The position numbers and the translations under genes were made by a program. The notes beneath the pieces were generated by a model that saw only the letters and a list, made by a program, of their open reading frames with translations, was not told where the DNA came from and did no database searches. From Streptomyces sp. SPB162 (GTDB lineage: Bacteria > Actinomycetota > Actinomycetes > Streptomycetales > Streptomycetaceae), in the NCBI RefSeq assembly GCF_029504575.1, contig NZ_JAQFII010000001.1:3231001-3295000 (forward strand): a stretch of 64,000 bases of DNA. Reading direction: 5' to 3'. Shown piece after piece: positions 42,962 to 52,220 of this stretch (position 1 is its first letter; each line of letters starts with the position of its first letter).

Positions 42962-44188
42962 ATGACGCGTATGAATCGAGCCAACCGAGCCGACGTCCCC
43001 GCACTGGCCGCCCGCGCCGCCTCGGTCGGCGCGTCGCCGGTACGCGAGATCCTGGCGCTCACCGCACGCCCCGAGGTGATCTCCTTCGCGGGCGGGCTGC
43101 CGGCGCCCGAGCTCTTCGACGCCGAGGGAATCCGCGCCGCCTACGACCACGTGCTCGCCGAGGCGCCCCGGCGCGTGCTCCAGTACTCCACCACCGAGGG
43201 CGACCCGGCGCTGCGCGGCGCCGTCGCCGCCCGGCTCCGCGCGCGGGGGCTCCCGACCGGCCCGGACGACCTGCTCGTCACAGCCGGCTCCCAGCAGGGC
43301 CTGGCACTCCTCGCCACCGCGCTGCTGGAGCCGGGCGACACCGTCCTCGTCGAGGACCCCACGTATCTGGCCGCGCTGCAGTGCTTCGGCTTCGCGGGCG
43401 CGCGGGTGCTGCCGGTGCCGTCCGACGAGGACGGGATCGACCCCGCGGCCCTGGAGGAACTCGTTGTCCGCGAACGGCCGAAACTGCTCTATCTGATCCC
43501 GAACTTCCAGAACCCCACCGGGCGCACGCTCCCGCTTGACCGCCGCCGGGCGGTGGCCGAGGTCGCCGGGCGGCACGGGCTGTGGATCGTCGAGGACGAC
43601 CCGTACGGCGAGCTGCGCTTCGACGGGGAGCCCGTGCCGTGGATCGCCTCCCTGGAGGCTGCCGCCGACCGCACCGTCCTGCTGGGGTCGTTCTCCAAGA
43701 TCATGGCGCCCGGCATGCGGCTCGGCTGGCTGCGGGCGCCGGAGGAGCTGCGGCGCGCCTGCGTCATCGCCAAGCAGGCCGCGGACCTGCACTCCTCCAC
43801 GGTCGACCAGGCCGCGGCGGCGCGCTATCTGGCCGACCGCGACCTCGACGCCCATCTGCACCGTGTGCGCGGCGCGTACCGCCTCCGGCGCGACGCCCTG
43901 CTGGCCGGCCTGCCGGCAGCGCTCCCGGCGGGCAGCGCCTGGAACCGCCCCGACGGCGGGATGTTCCTGTGGGTCCGGCTGCCCGACGGCTTCGACGCCA
44001 CCGCCCTGCTGCCGGTCGCCGTCGCGCACGATGTCGCGTACGTCCCCGGCGTGCCCTTCTTCGCGGGCCCCGGCGACCCGGCCGCCCTGCGCATGTCCTT
44101 CACGACGCACACCCCCGACGAGATCGCGGAGGGCCTGCGCCGTCTGTCCGCCGCGCTGTCCACGGCGACGGCCCCCGCGCTGGGCTGA
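42962..44188 (+). CDS. PLP-dependent aminotransferase (class I/II, 2-aminoadipate/valine-type)
   Basis: 408 residues of fold-type I. FAGGLPAPELF at the N-terminus, the cofactor-binding TAGSQQGLALLATALLEPGD, NFQNPTGR (Asn for PLP), DDPYGELRF, and the Schiff-base Lys in LLGSFSKIMAPGMRLGWL. There is no GntR domain, so it is an enzyme and not a MocR regulator. The amino donor is unknown; LysN/2-aminoadipate and branched-chain transaminases are closest in pattern. It is divergent from the EthD-like gene across regulon box 1, so it might share that control. Confidence 0.9.
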   Translation: MTRMNRANRADVPALAARAASVGASPVREILALTARPEVISFAGGLPAPELFDAEGIRAAYDHVLAEAPRRVLQYSTTEGDPALRGAVAARLRARGLPTGPDDLLVTAGSQQGLALLATALLEPGDTVLVEDPTYLAALQCFGFAGARVLPVPSDEDGIDPAALEELVVRERPKLLYLIPNFQNPTGRTLPLDRRRAVAEVAGRHGLWIVEDDPYGELRFDGEPVPWIASLEAAADRTVLLGSFSKIMAPGMRLGWLRAPEELRRACVIAKQAADLHSSTVDQAAAARYLADRDLDAHLHRVRGAYRLRRDALLAGLPAALPAGSAWNRPDGGMFLWVRLPDGFDATALLPVAVAHDVAYVPGVPFFAGPGDPAALRMSFTTHTPDEIAEGLRRLSAALSTATAPALG

Positions 44189-44231
44189 AGACCGGTCGCG
44201 GGTGTGGAGTTCTTCCGCCGTGGGCTCTAAC

Positions 44232-44246
44232 CTGACGAACCGTCAG
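44232..44246. promoter_or_regulatory. Regulon box 2 (CTGACG-AAC-CGTCAG)
   Basis: Perfect 6-3-6 palindrome ending 38 bp before the SDR start at 44285. Confidence 0.88.
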
Positions 44247-44284
44247 AAGTGAGCGCCCAGGACTGGAACCCGCCGGAGGCACGC

Positions 44285-45067
44285 ATGTTGCTGTCAGGAA
44301 AGACCGTGGTCGTGTCCGGGGTCGGCGCCGGGCTGGGGCAGCGCGTGGCGGCGGCCGCGGTACGCGACGGCGCGCGGGTGGTGCTCGGGGCCCGTACCGA
44401 GGAGAACCTCGTGAAGGTGGCGGGGGAGATCGACGCGGACGGGTCCCGGACCGCGTGGCTGTCGACGGACATCGCCGACGGCGACCAGTGCGAGGCCCTC
44501 GCGGCGCTGGCGGTCGAGCGCTTCGGCGGCATCGACGCGGTCGTGCATGTCGCCGCCATGGACGGTTACTTCGGCGGCCTGGAGGACGCGGACTTCGCCT
44601 CCTGGCAGCGCGTCCTCGACGTCAACCTGCTGGGGACGCTGCGGCTCACCAAGGCGTGCCTGCCGGCGTTGAAGGCGCACGGCGGCTCCGTGGTGATCAT
44701 CGGAACGCAGTCCGCCGTGGCGGCGCCCTCCCAGGTGCGGCAGGCGGCGTACGCGGCGTCCAAGGGTGCCCTGACGTCGGCCATGTACTCGGTGGCGCGC
44801 GAGCTGGGCCCGTACAGGATCCGGGTGAACACGGTGCTGCCCGGCTGGATGTGGGGCCCGCCGGTGCAGGCGTTCGTCCAGTTCTCGGCGCACACGGAAG
44901 GCGTGTCCGAGGACAAGGTGCTGAGCCGGCTCACCGAGCGGATGGCGCTCCCGGAACTGGCGACGGACGGGGACGTGGCGGAGGCCGCGGTCTTCCTGGC
45001 CTCCGACCGGGCCCGCGCGATCACCGGGCAGTCGTTGCTGGTGAACGCGGGCGAGCTGATGCGGTAG
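44285..45067 (+). CDS. Short-chain dehydrogenase/reductase (regulon member)
   Basis: 260-residue classical SDR. The dinucleotide-binding motif is SGVGAGLGQRVA rather than TGxxxGxG; the active site has the Ser in VIIGTQSAVAAP and YAASKGALTS (YxxxK). The adenine-side acidic and basic residues (LGARTEENL) suggest NADP preference. Start ATG 44285 has GGAGG 5 nt upstream. Regulon box 2 lies in its promoter; a hairpin terminator follows, so it is a monocistronic unit. Substrate unknown; a hydroxyl or keto group in a catabolic route is likely. Confidence 0.9.
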   Translation: MLLSGKTVVVSGVGAGLGQRVAAAAVRDGARVVLGARTEENLVKVAGEIDADGSRTAWLSTDIADGDQCEALAALAVERFGGIDAVVHVAAMDGYFGGLEDADFASWQRVLDVNLLGTLRLTKACLPALKAHGGSVVIIGTQSAVAAPSQVRQAAYAASKGALTSAMYSVARELGPYRIRVNTVLPGWMWGPPVQAFVQFSAHTEGVSEDKVLSRLTERMALPELATDGDVAEAAVFLASDRARAITGQSLLVNAGELMR

Positions 45068-45117
45068 CGCTCGGCGCCCGTCGGTTCGACAGGTTCGGAC
45101 AGGCCCCCTCCTCCCTC

Positions 45118-45147
45118 TACCGCGCGGGATCCCGTTCCCGCGCGGTA
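45118..45147 (+). terminator. Hairpin terminator after the SDR gene
   Basis: TACCGCGCGGGA / TCCCGCGCGGTA, a perfect 12-bp stem with loop TCCCGT. Confidence 0.85.
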
Positions 45148-45419
45148 CTTCGTCATGCCCCTGCAGGACGTCCAGCGAAGTGCCCGCTCATCGTGTGTTC
45201 GCCGTCACGTTCACGACAATGCCAAGGCGGGTCAAGAACAAGTAAAATCGTTCGGCTTTCTGATTTGTGTTCAGACTCTTGAACGCGAGGACCCTTGACC
45301 GACCGCCCCGCCAGGGGGTTCAATCCCGGAAGTCCCCACTCCCGCATGGGGGCGCCCGCCGCAGCGAACGTCACAGCGAAGTGCGATTCACGTTCACAAG
45401 GCGGACCCCTGGAGGGGAC
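45148..45419 (+). promoter_or_regulatory. Leader/promoter region of the SSS transporter gene
   Basis: No gene seen. An AT-richer patch (AAGTAAAATCGTTCGG near 45241) and two TTGACC/TTGAAC hexamers (45277-45301) probably mark the promoter. GGAGGGG sits just before the ATG. Confidence 0.4.
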
Positions 45420-47000
45420 ATGAACAATCTCGACTGGGCGGTACTCATCGCCTACTTCGGCGTGATGATCGCGATCGGACTCTGGTCGCACAAGCGCATC
45501 GACGACGTCGGCGACTACTTCACCGCCGGCGGCAAGATGCCCTGGTGGCTGGCGGGCATCTCGCACCACATGTCCGGATACAGCGCGGTGATGTTCACCG
45601 GATACGCGGGCATCGCCTACAAGTACGGGGTGACGTCCTACGTCACGTGGTCCTTCCCGATCGCGATCGGCATCGCCATCGGCGCCAACCTCTTCGCGCC
45701 CCGGATCAGCAGACTGCGCTCCCGGCTGCACGTCGCATCGCCGCTCGAGTACCTCAAGAACCGGTACAACCTCACCACCCAGCAGGCGCTCGCCTGGTCC
45801 GGGGTGCTGCTGAAGATCGTCGACGTGGGCGCCAAGTGGGCCGCGATCGCGACCCTGCTGTCGGTGTTCACCGGCGTCACGATCACCCAGGGGATCGTCA
45901 TCACCGGCGCGATCACCGCCGTCTACTGCACGGTCGGCGGTCTGTGGGCAGACGCGCTCACCGAGCTGGGGCAGTTCGTCATCCAGCTGCTGGCCGGTCT
46001 CGCCATGCTCGTCGCCGCCCTCGGGAAGATCGGCGGCATCAGCGGGATCTGGAACGTCTGGGACGACCCGAAGCTGCACGGCCACACCAGCGGCACCGCC
46101 GGCCCCTACACCCTGATCTTCCTGCTGGCGTACCTGTTCATCAAGACGTTCGAGTACAACGGCGGCATGTGGAACCAGGCCCAGCGCTACATGGCGACCG
46201 CCAACGCCAAGGAGGCCGTCCGCTCGGCCCGGCTCTCCGCGGCCCTGTGGTTCATCTGGCCGCTGGTCCTCTTCTTCCCGATGTGGATCTCCCCGCTGCT
46301 GGTGACCGCCAAGAAGCCCGACGGGTCCGACTCGTACGGCCTGATGGTCGAGACGCTGCTGCCGCACGGGCTGCTGGGCCTGGTCGTCGTCGGCTTCTTC
46401 TCGCACACGATGGCCATGTGCTCCTCCGACGCCAACGCCATCGCCGCCGTCGTCACCCGCGACATCGCGCCCGCGTTCTCCAAGACGGCACGGGCCTGGA
46501 CCCAGCGCGCCGGCCTGATCGCCGCGCGGCTCACCACGCTCGCCTTCCTCGGCCTGTCCATGGCGATCGCCACCCAGGTCAACTCGCCCACCTTCAAGGA
46601 CATCATCACCATCGTCATCAAGTGGGTGGCGGGACTGATGGGGCCGATCGCGATCCCCTTCATGCTCGGCCTGCTGCGACCGTTCCGTAAGTCCGGGCCG
46701 ACCGCCGCGCTCACCAGCTGGGCGATGGGCCTCCTCGCGTTCTACCTGCTCAACTACCCGATCAACGACGCGGTCTCGGGCGGCGTGAACCTGGAGTACC
46801 AGATCTCGGTGCCGCTCGCGGTCTCGCTCTTCCTGTACATCCTCATCGGCTTCGTCAAGCCCGAGGACACCCCGGAGCGGGACGCGCTGCTGGAGAAGAT
46901 CAACAGCGACGGCGGCGGCGACAGCGGTTCCGCGGCGGCAGCCGCCGTCCCCGAGCCGGCCAAGCCGCAGGACGTGGCGGCGGTACCCGCCACCGACTGA
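45420..47000 (+). CDS. Sodium:solute symporter (SSS family)
   Basis: 526 residues, about 13 hydrophobic segments. N-terminal LDWAVLIAYFGVMIAIGLWS, then YFTAGGKMPWWLAGISHHMSGYSAVMFTGYAGIAY, which resembles the sugar/sialic acid branch of the family. The gene spans a long periplasmic loop (GSDSYGLMVETLLPHGLLGL) and ends in a Gly/Ala/Pro-rich tail. Na+-driven uptake of an organic solute is expected. Start ATG 45420 directly after GGAGGGGAC. It sits next to the box-2 SDR but has no regulon box of its own, so a functional link is only possible. Confidence 0.92.
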   Translation: MNNLDWAVLIAYFGVMIAIGLWSHKRIDDVGDYFTAGGKMPWWLAGISHHMSGYSAVMFTGYAGIAYKYGVTSYVTWSFPIAIGIAIGANLFAPRISRLRSRLHVASPLEYLKNRYNLTTQQALAWSGVLLKIVDVGAKWAAIATLLSVFTGVTITQGIVITGAITAVYCTVGGLWADALTELGQFVIQLLAGLAMLVAALGKIGGISGIWNVWDDPKLHGHTSGTAGPYTLIFLLAYLFIKTFEYNGGMWNQAQRYMATANAKEAVRSARLSAALWFIWPLVLFFPMWISPLLVTAKKPDGSDSYGLMVETLLPHGLLGLVVVGFFSHTMAMCSSDANAIAAVVTRDIAPAFSKTARAWTQRAGLIAARLTTLAFLGLSMAIATQVNSPTFKDIITIVIKWVAGLMGPIAIPFMLGLLRPFRKSGPTAALTSWAMGLLAFYLLNYPINDAVSGGVNLEYQISVPLAVSLFLYILIGFVKPEDTPERDALLEKINSDGGGDSGSAAAAAVPEPAKPQDVAAVPATD

Positions 47001-47024
47001 GACAGAGACAGAGACAGCCTGACG

Positions 47025-47060
47025 GGCGGGTCCGGACCTCGGCGGAGGTCCGGGCCCGCC
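47025..47060 (+). terminator. Hairpin terminator after the SSS gene
   Basis: 16-bp stem GGCGGGTCCGGACCTC / GAGGTCCGGGCCCGCC (one G-U pair) with loop GGCG, 24 bp after the stop and a short GAGACA repeat. Confidence 0.85.
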
Positions 47061-47078
47061 TCGGCGCGTCCGGACCTC

Positions 47079-47254
47079 TAGGCCGTGTCTTCACCTAGGC
47101 GTCGTCCGCCCGAAGGGCGGGGCCGACAGGGCCTGGTGCGGGCGATCGCAAGGCGGAGGAGGGAGTCCATGCGGAGTATCGGCGACCGACGACAACGCCG
47201 CGAGCGTGCGTGCCAGGCCCCGTCGGCCAGACGAGGATGTGAAGACACGACCTA
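47079..47254. mobile_element. MITE-like element with terminal inverted repeats
   Basis: 176 bp bounded by TAGGCCGTGTCTTCAC (47079-47094) and its inverse GTGAAGACACGACCTA (47239-47254), 15 of 16 matching, with TA at both ends as possible target duplication. A second inverted pair lies inside: GGCCGACAGGGCCTGG (47121-47136) against CCAGGCCCCGTCGGCC (47213-47228), 15 of 16 matching. No transposase frame. Probably a non-autonomous derivative of an IS630/IS5-like element; its right end forms the stop of the next gene. Confidence 0.75.
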
Positions 47255-48355
47255 CGCGTTGGGGTAGCGCTCCAGCCAGGACGGGGACGAGCCCGCCGGG
47301 CCGTGCAGCGCCGGGGCCTGCGTCATCTCCATCGCGAAGTCGTCCGCGAGCTGCAGGATCGTGCCGCGCCCTTCCAGCTCCGCTATCCACGACGGTGGCA
47401 GCGCCGTCTCGCCGTGCAGCGCGCCGAGCAGGTTGCCGCACACCGATCCGGTGGAGTCGCTGTCCCCGCCGTGGTTCACCGCCAGCAGCAGGCCGTGCCG
47501 GACGTCCTCGGCCACCAGCGCGCAGTACACGCCGATCGCCAGCGCCTCCTCCGCCGTCCAGCCCTCCCCGAGCGCCTCCACCCGCTCCGGTGACGGCATC
47601 CCCTGCCGAACGGCGCCCAAGGCCTGCTGCAGGGCGTCCGTCGTCTCCTGGTGGTCCGGGCGCAGGCCGAGCAGCGCGAGCGCGTGCTGCACGGCGCCGT
47701 CGAGCGCGTCGCCGCGCGCCAGCCCGTGCACGATGACGGCGAACGCGCCGGCCGCGAGCTGTCCGGTGGGGTGGCCGTGGGTCTGCGCCGCGCACTCGAC
47801 CGCGAGCTGGAAGACCAACTCGGGCTCCCAGCCGACCAGCAGCCCGAACGGCGCGGAGCGCATCACCGTGCCGCACCCCTTGGATCCGGGGTTCTTCGGA
47901 TGCTCGACGGTGCCCATCCGGTCGTCGCCGAGCCCGTTCAGGCAGGCCAGGCCGGGCGCCCGGCGCGCGTACAGCCACTCCTCGCGCGCCAGCCAGCCGG
48001 TGTCCTTGCGGCGCTCGTCGGGGCCCCAGTCGCTCTGGGTGGCCGCCCAGCGCAGATAGGCGCGGTGCACGTCGGTCGGCGGGTGCCAGGCGCCGCTGTC
48101 GCGCCGCACCTGTGCCCGGATCAGGCCCTCGGTGGTGAAGAGGGTCATCTGCGTGTCGTCGGTGACCGTGCCCCGGCGGCCGAACGCCGGCACGAAGTCC
48201 GTGACGCCGTCCGGGCCGTGCTCCGCCCGGATCGCCTTGAGCGAGTCGAACTCGATGCCCGCGCCCAGCGCGTCGCCGACGGCTCCGCCGAGCAGACAGC
48301 CGCGCACGCGGCTGCGGAAATCCTGCTGCTGCGCACGTCCCCAAACCGCCGTCAA
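47252..48355 (-). CDS. ADP-ribosylglycohydrolase family protein
   Basis: 367 residues. N-terminal RVRGCLLGGAVGDALGAGIEFDSL and VTDDTQMTLFTTEGLI carry the Mg2+-binding Thr-Asp-Asp. The C-terminal VNHGGDSDSTGSVCGNLLGAL completes the bimetal site (GDxDxxG). These enzymes remove ADP-ribose from arginine or other acceptors. Start TTG 48355, with AAGGGG upstream. The stop TAG (47254-47252) is formed by the TA and first base of the MITE-like element, so the natural C-terminus may have been longer; the product ends SWLERYPNA. Confidence 0.9.
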   Translation of the reverse strand: MTAVWGRAQQQDFRSRVRGCLLGGAVGDALGAGIEFDSLKAIRAEHGPDGVTDFVPAFGRRGTVTDDTQMTLFTTEGLIRAQVRRDSGAWHPPTDVHRAYLRWAATQSDWGPDERRKDTGWLAREEWLYARRAPGLACLNGLGDDRMGTVEHPKNPGSKGCGTVMRSAPFGLLVGWEPELVFQLAVECAAQTHGHPTGQLAAGAFAVIVHGLARGDALDGAVQHALALLGLRPDHQETTDALQQALGAVRQGMPSPERVEALGEGWTAEEALAIGVYCALVAEDVRHGLLLAVNHGGDSDSTGSVCGNLLGALHGETALPPSWIAELEGRGTILQLADDFAMEMTQAPALHGPAGSSPSWLERYPNA

Positions 48356-48499
48356 AGCGAGCCCCTTCGGTCAGCAGCTGTCAGTCGCAGGCACGATAGT
48401 CGACAACGTCGCTCACGTCCTGTGTCGCCTACGACACAGGGGGTGCACCGGCCACGGCCCGCCATCCGCCCTTTCCCGTCCATTTGCCGCCCGTGCACG

Positions 48500-51088
48500 C
48501 TACGCGTCGAGCACCGGCAGCAACTCGGGCAGGTGGCCGTCGGAGGCGAGGCCCGCCGTCCGGCGCTCCTCGGAGATCTCGCCGTACAAAGTGGTGCGCT
48601 GGCGCGACGGCCGGCCGGCCGACTCCGCGATGGCGACCAGGTCCCGGATCGACCGGTAGGAGCCGTAGCTGGAGCCGGCCATCCGCGAGATGGTCTCCTC
48701 CATCAGGGTGCCGCCCAGGTCGTTCGCCCCGGAGCGCAGCATCTCCGCCGCGCCCTCCGCGCCCAGTTTGACCCAACTGGTCTGGATGTTGGGAATGTGC
48801 GGGTGCAGCAGCAGCCGGGCCATCGCCGTGACCGCCCGGTTGTCCCGTTGCGTCGGACCGGGGCGGGCGATCCCGGCCAGGTAGACGGGCGCGTTGGTGT
48901 GGATGAAGGGCAGCGTCACGAACTCGGTGAAGCCGCCGGTCTCCTGCTGGATCTCGGCGAGCAGCCGCAGATGGCCCAGCCAGTGGTGCGGCTGGTCCAC
49001 GTGCCCGTACATCATCGTGGAGGACGAGCGCAGGCCCAGCGAGTGCGCGGCCTTCACGACCTCCACCCACGTCGCCGTCGGCAGCTTGCCCTTGGTGAGG
49101 ACCCAGCGCACCTCGTCGTCCAGGATCTCGGCGGCCGTGCCGGGGATCGAGTCCAGCCCGGCCTCCTTCGCCGCCGCCAGCCAGTCGTGAATCGACATCC
49201 CCGTACGCGTCGCGCCGTTGACGACCTCCATCGGCGAGAAGGCGTGCACGTGCATGCCCGGCACGCGCTCCTTCACCGCCCGCGCGATGTCGAAGTACGC
49301 GGTGCCCGGCAGGTCCGGGTGGATGCCGCCCTGCATGCACACCTCGGTCGCGCCGACCTCCCACGCCTGCTCGGCGCGGTCGGCGACCTGCGACAGCGAC
49401 AGCGTGTACGCGTCCGCGTCGGTGCGGCGCTGCGCGAAGGCGCAGAAGCGGCAGCCGGTGTAGCAGACGTTGGTGAAGTTGATGTTCCTGGTGACGATGT
49501 ACGTGACCTCGTCGCCGACCGTGTCGCGCCGCACGTCGTCCGCGATCCGGCACAGCGCGTCCAGCGCCGGGCCGTCCGCGTGCAGCAGCGCGAGGGCCTG
49601 CTCGTCGGTGAGCTTCACCGGGTCGTCCGCGGCGGTCGCGAGCGCGGACCGCACGTCGCCGTCGACCCGGTCCGGCACCATGCCGGGCGCGGCCTGCTCG
49701 CGCAGCGACTCCCAGTCGCCGTACACGTCGTCGAAGTCGTCCCTGCGGTCGCCGGTGCGCCCGGTGGTGTCGATCGTCGTGTGCAGATCGGTGCGGCCGG
49801 TCGCCGTGAACGCCTCGTCGGGCTCCTGCCAGAGCAGCCCGCTGGGCTTGGCGTCCGCGTCCGCCAGCGCCGTCTCCGGGTCGGCCAGGGCGCGGACGTG
49901 CGGCAGCAGGCGCGGGTCCAGCCACGGCTCACCGCGCTGGATGAACTCGGGGTAGATCGTGAGCCGCTCGCGCAGCGCGAACCCGGCGGCGGCGGTCTTC
50001 TCGGCCAGGTCGTCGATGTGCGGCCACGGGCGCTCGGGGTTGACGTGGTCGGGGGTGAGCGGGGACACCCCGCCCCAGTCGTCGATGCCCGCCGCGATGA
50101 ACCGGGCGTACTCCCCGTCCACCAGGTTGGGCGGTGCCTGGATGCGGGCCGCCGGCCCCAGGATCAGCCGGGCGACCGCGATCGCCGCCGCCAGCTCCTC
50201 CAGTTCCGCGTCCGGCATGCCGCGCATCGCGGTGTCCGGCTTGGCACGGAAGTTCTGGATGATCACTTCCTGGATGCCGTGGTACTGCCGGGCGATCTTC
50301 CGTATCGCGAAGAGCGACTCGGCGCGCTCCGCGTACGTCTCGCCGATCCCGATCAGGATGCCCGTCGTGAACGGGACGTTGGAGCGCCCCGCGTCCTCCA
50401 GCACCCGCAGCCGCACGGCGGGGTCCTTGTCGGGCGAGCCGAAGTGCGGGCCGCCGGGCTCGGACCAGAGCCGGGTCGCGGTCGTCTCCAGCATCATGCC
50501 CATCGACGGTGCGACCGGCTTGAGACGCTGCAGGTCCTGCCACGACAGCACGCCGGGGTTGAGGTGCGGCAGCAGTCCGGTCTCCTCCAGCACCCGGATC
50601 GACATCGCCCGCACGTACGCGAGCGTGTCGTCGTACCCGTGCGCGTCGAGCCACTCCCGCGCCTCGGGCCAGCGGTCCTCGGGACGGTCGCCGAGCGTGA
50701 ACAGGGCTTCCTTGCAGCCCATTTCCGCGCCCTGCCGCGCGATCTCCAGCACCTCGTCGGGCGACAGGAACATCCCGTGTCCGTCGCGACGGAGCTTGCC
50801 CGGCACCGTCACGAAGGTGCAGTAGTGGCACTTGTCACGGCACAGCCGGGTCAGCGGGATGAAGACCTTGCGCGAGTACGTGATCACCCCGGGCCGGCCT
50901 GCCGTCTCCAGACCCGCGTCCCGCACCCGGGCCGCGGTCGCGGACAGGTCCACCAGGTCGTCACCGCGCGCCTGCAGCAGGACCGCCGCCTCGGCGGTGT
51001 CCAGCGCGACTCCGTCGCGGGCACGCTTCAGCGCGCGCCGCATGCCGTTGGCAGTGGGGATCGGCTCCTCGGGGCGGGACAGGCTCAT
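48500..51088 (-). CDS. fbiC: FO synthase FbiC (bifunctional CofG/CofH, coenzyme F420 biosynthesis)
   Basis: 862-residue fusion of two radical-SAM enzymes that make the deazaflavin chromophore FO from tyrosine and a ribityl pyrimidine. The CofG half carries [10 protein letters not shown] at about residue 85; the CofH half carries [10 protein letters not shown] at about 545. Both have the CxxxCxxC that holds the catalytic [4Fe-4S]. The length and order match actinobacterial FbiC. Start ATG 51088 is preceded by GGGAG; ATG 51094 is an alternative. It lies between two clusters of LLM/F420-type oxidoreductases and supplies their likely cofactor. Confidence 0.96.
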   Translation of the reverse strand: MSLSRPEEPIPTANGMRRALKRARDGVALDTAEAAVLLQARGDDLVDLSATAARVRDAGLETAGRPGVITYSRKVFIPLTRLCRDKCHYCTFVTVPGKLRRDGHGMFLSPDEVLEIARQGAEMGCKEALFTLGDRPEDRWPEAREWLDAHGYDDTLAYVRAMSIRVLEETGLLPHLNPGVLSWQDLQRLKPVAPSMGMMLETTATRLWSEPGGPHFGSPDKDPAVRLRVLEDAGRSNVPFTTGILIGIGETYAERAESLFAIRKIARQYHGIQEVIIQNFRAKPDTAMRGMPDAELEELAAAIAVARLILGPAARIQAPPNLVDGEYARFIAAGIDDWGGVSPLTPDHVNPERPWPHIDDLAEKTAAAGFALRERLTIYPEFIQRGEPWLDPRLLPHVRALADPETALADADAKPSGLLWQEPDEAFTATGRTDLHTTIDTTGRTGDRRDDFDDVYGDWESLREQAAPGMVPDRVDGDVRSALATAADDPVKLTDEQALALLHADGPALDALCRIADDVRRDTVGDEVTYIVTRNINFTNVCYTGCRFCAFAQRRTDADAYTLSLSQVADRAEQAWEVGATEVCMQGGIHPDLPGTAYFDIARAVKERVPGMHVHAFSPMEVVNGATRTGMSIHDWLAAAKEAGLDSIPGTAAEILDDEVRWVLTKGKLPTATWVEVVKAAHSLGLRSSSTMMYGHVDQPHHWLGHLRLLAEIQQETGGFTEFVTLPFIHTNAPVYLAGIARPGPTQRDNRAVTAMARLLLHPHIPNIQTSWVKLGAEGAAEMLRSGANDLGGTLMEETISRMAGSSYGSYRSIRDLVAIAESAGRPSRQRTTLYGEISEERRTAGLASDGHLPELLPVLDA

Positions 51089-51215
51089 GGTCATCTCCCG
51101 AGCATAGGTCGCTGCCCGGCGGGCGGGGTCACGGCGCCTGCTATGGCGTTGGCCACCCGTGCGACGGCTCCAGCTGCCCTCGAGGATGTGGCACGGATGG
51201 TGCCGCCCGGGCCCG

Positions 51216-52041
51216 TCACAGGAACCGCGCGTAGTCGTCCAGCACGCGCAGCACCTCGTCCTCGCCGGCCGGGGGCAGCTGGACCACGCACTCCTCGATG
51301 CCCAAGATCGGCGAAGTGCGCGAGCTTGCCGTCGGTCGGGCGCACCGCCGACGGGACGATCTGCGGCCCGTCCGGTCCGCGGCCGGCCGCGTCCCACGCC
51401 TCCCTCAGCCGCGGCAGCGCGTCGGCGAGACCGCCGCCCCCGATCGGCATCCAGCCGTCCGCGTAGTCCGCGATGTGCCCGAAGAGCTTCGGCCCGGCGG
51501 CCCCGCCGACCAGCGTCCGCAACGGGCCCACCGGCTTCGGGTACGCCTCGCTCGCCGCCACCGACGCCCACTCCCCCTCGTACGCCGTCGGCTCGGGTGC
51601 CCACAGCGCGCGCATCACCCGCATCCGGTCCCGTACGAGGTCGCGCCGCCCCGCCCACGCCACTCCGTGGTCCGCCGCCTCCTCCACGTTCCAGCCGAAA
51701 CCCACCCCGAGCGTGAAGCGCCCGCCCGACAGGTGGTCGAGCGTCGCGATCTGCTTCGCCAGCACGATCGGATCGTGCTGCGCGACGAGCGTGATCGCGG
51801 TCCCCAGCGTGATCCGCCGGGTGACCGCCGCGGCGGCCGCGAGCGCGGTGAACGGGTCGAGCGTCCGCCCGTACTCCCGCGGCAGCGGCTCCCCCATCGG
51901 CGCCGGCGTGGTCCTGGCCACCGGGATGTGCGTGTGCTCCGGCAGGAACAACCCGGCGAACCCGCGCTGCTCCACCTCCTCGGCGAGCCGCACGGGGCCC
52001 ATGGTCTCGTCGGTCAGGAAGATCGTGGTGTGGATCCGCAT
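51216..52041 (-). pseudogene. LLM-class F420-dependent oxidoreductase, frameshifted near the 3' end
   Basis: Luciferase-like TIM-barrel protein. ATG 52041 has GGAGG 6 nt upstream. Reads [39 protein letters not shown], the family block [25 protein letters not shown] and KLAHFADLG. After that the sequence GATCTTGGGCATC contains one extra T (about 51304) compared with the expected GATCTGGGCATCGAGGAG. Removing it restores [23 protein letters not shown], ending at 51216. As written the frame runs past the natural stop to 51091. Assembly error or recent loss. Confidence 0.88.
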
Positions 52042-52220
52042 GGGCAACCTCCGTTGAGGGGGCGGACGGGACGTCGTGCGGGTGAGCGCCGGGGGCGGCG
52101 GTGCGTGTTTGCACGCGATCCGGCCATCCGCCGGCCGCTCGCTGTTCCGGCCTCCGACGCTCCGGAGTAGAACAGTTCGCTGCGGCACCTCCCACCCTTC
52201 TCGCCCAGGAGGCACGACGG

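Noticed and set aside
47651..51466. Very long plus-strand open frame opposite fbiC and the ADP-ribosylglycohydrolase gene
   Set aside because: No ribosome site, Arg/Val/Gly-rich nonsense composition and full overlap with two recognised genes.
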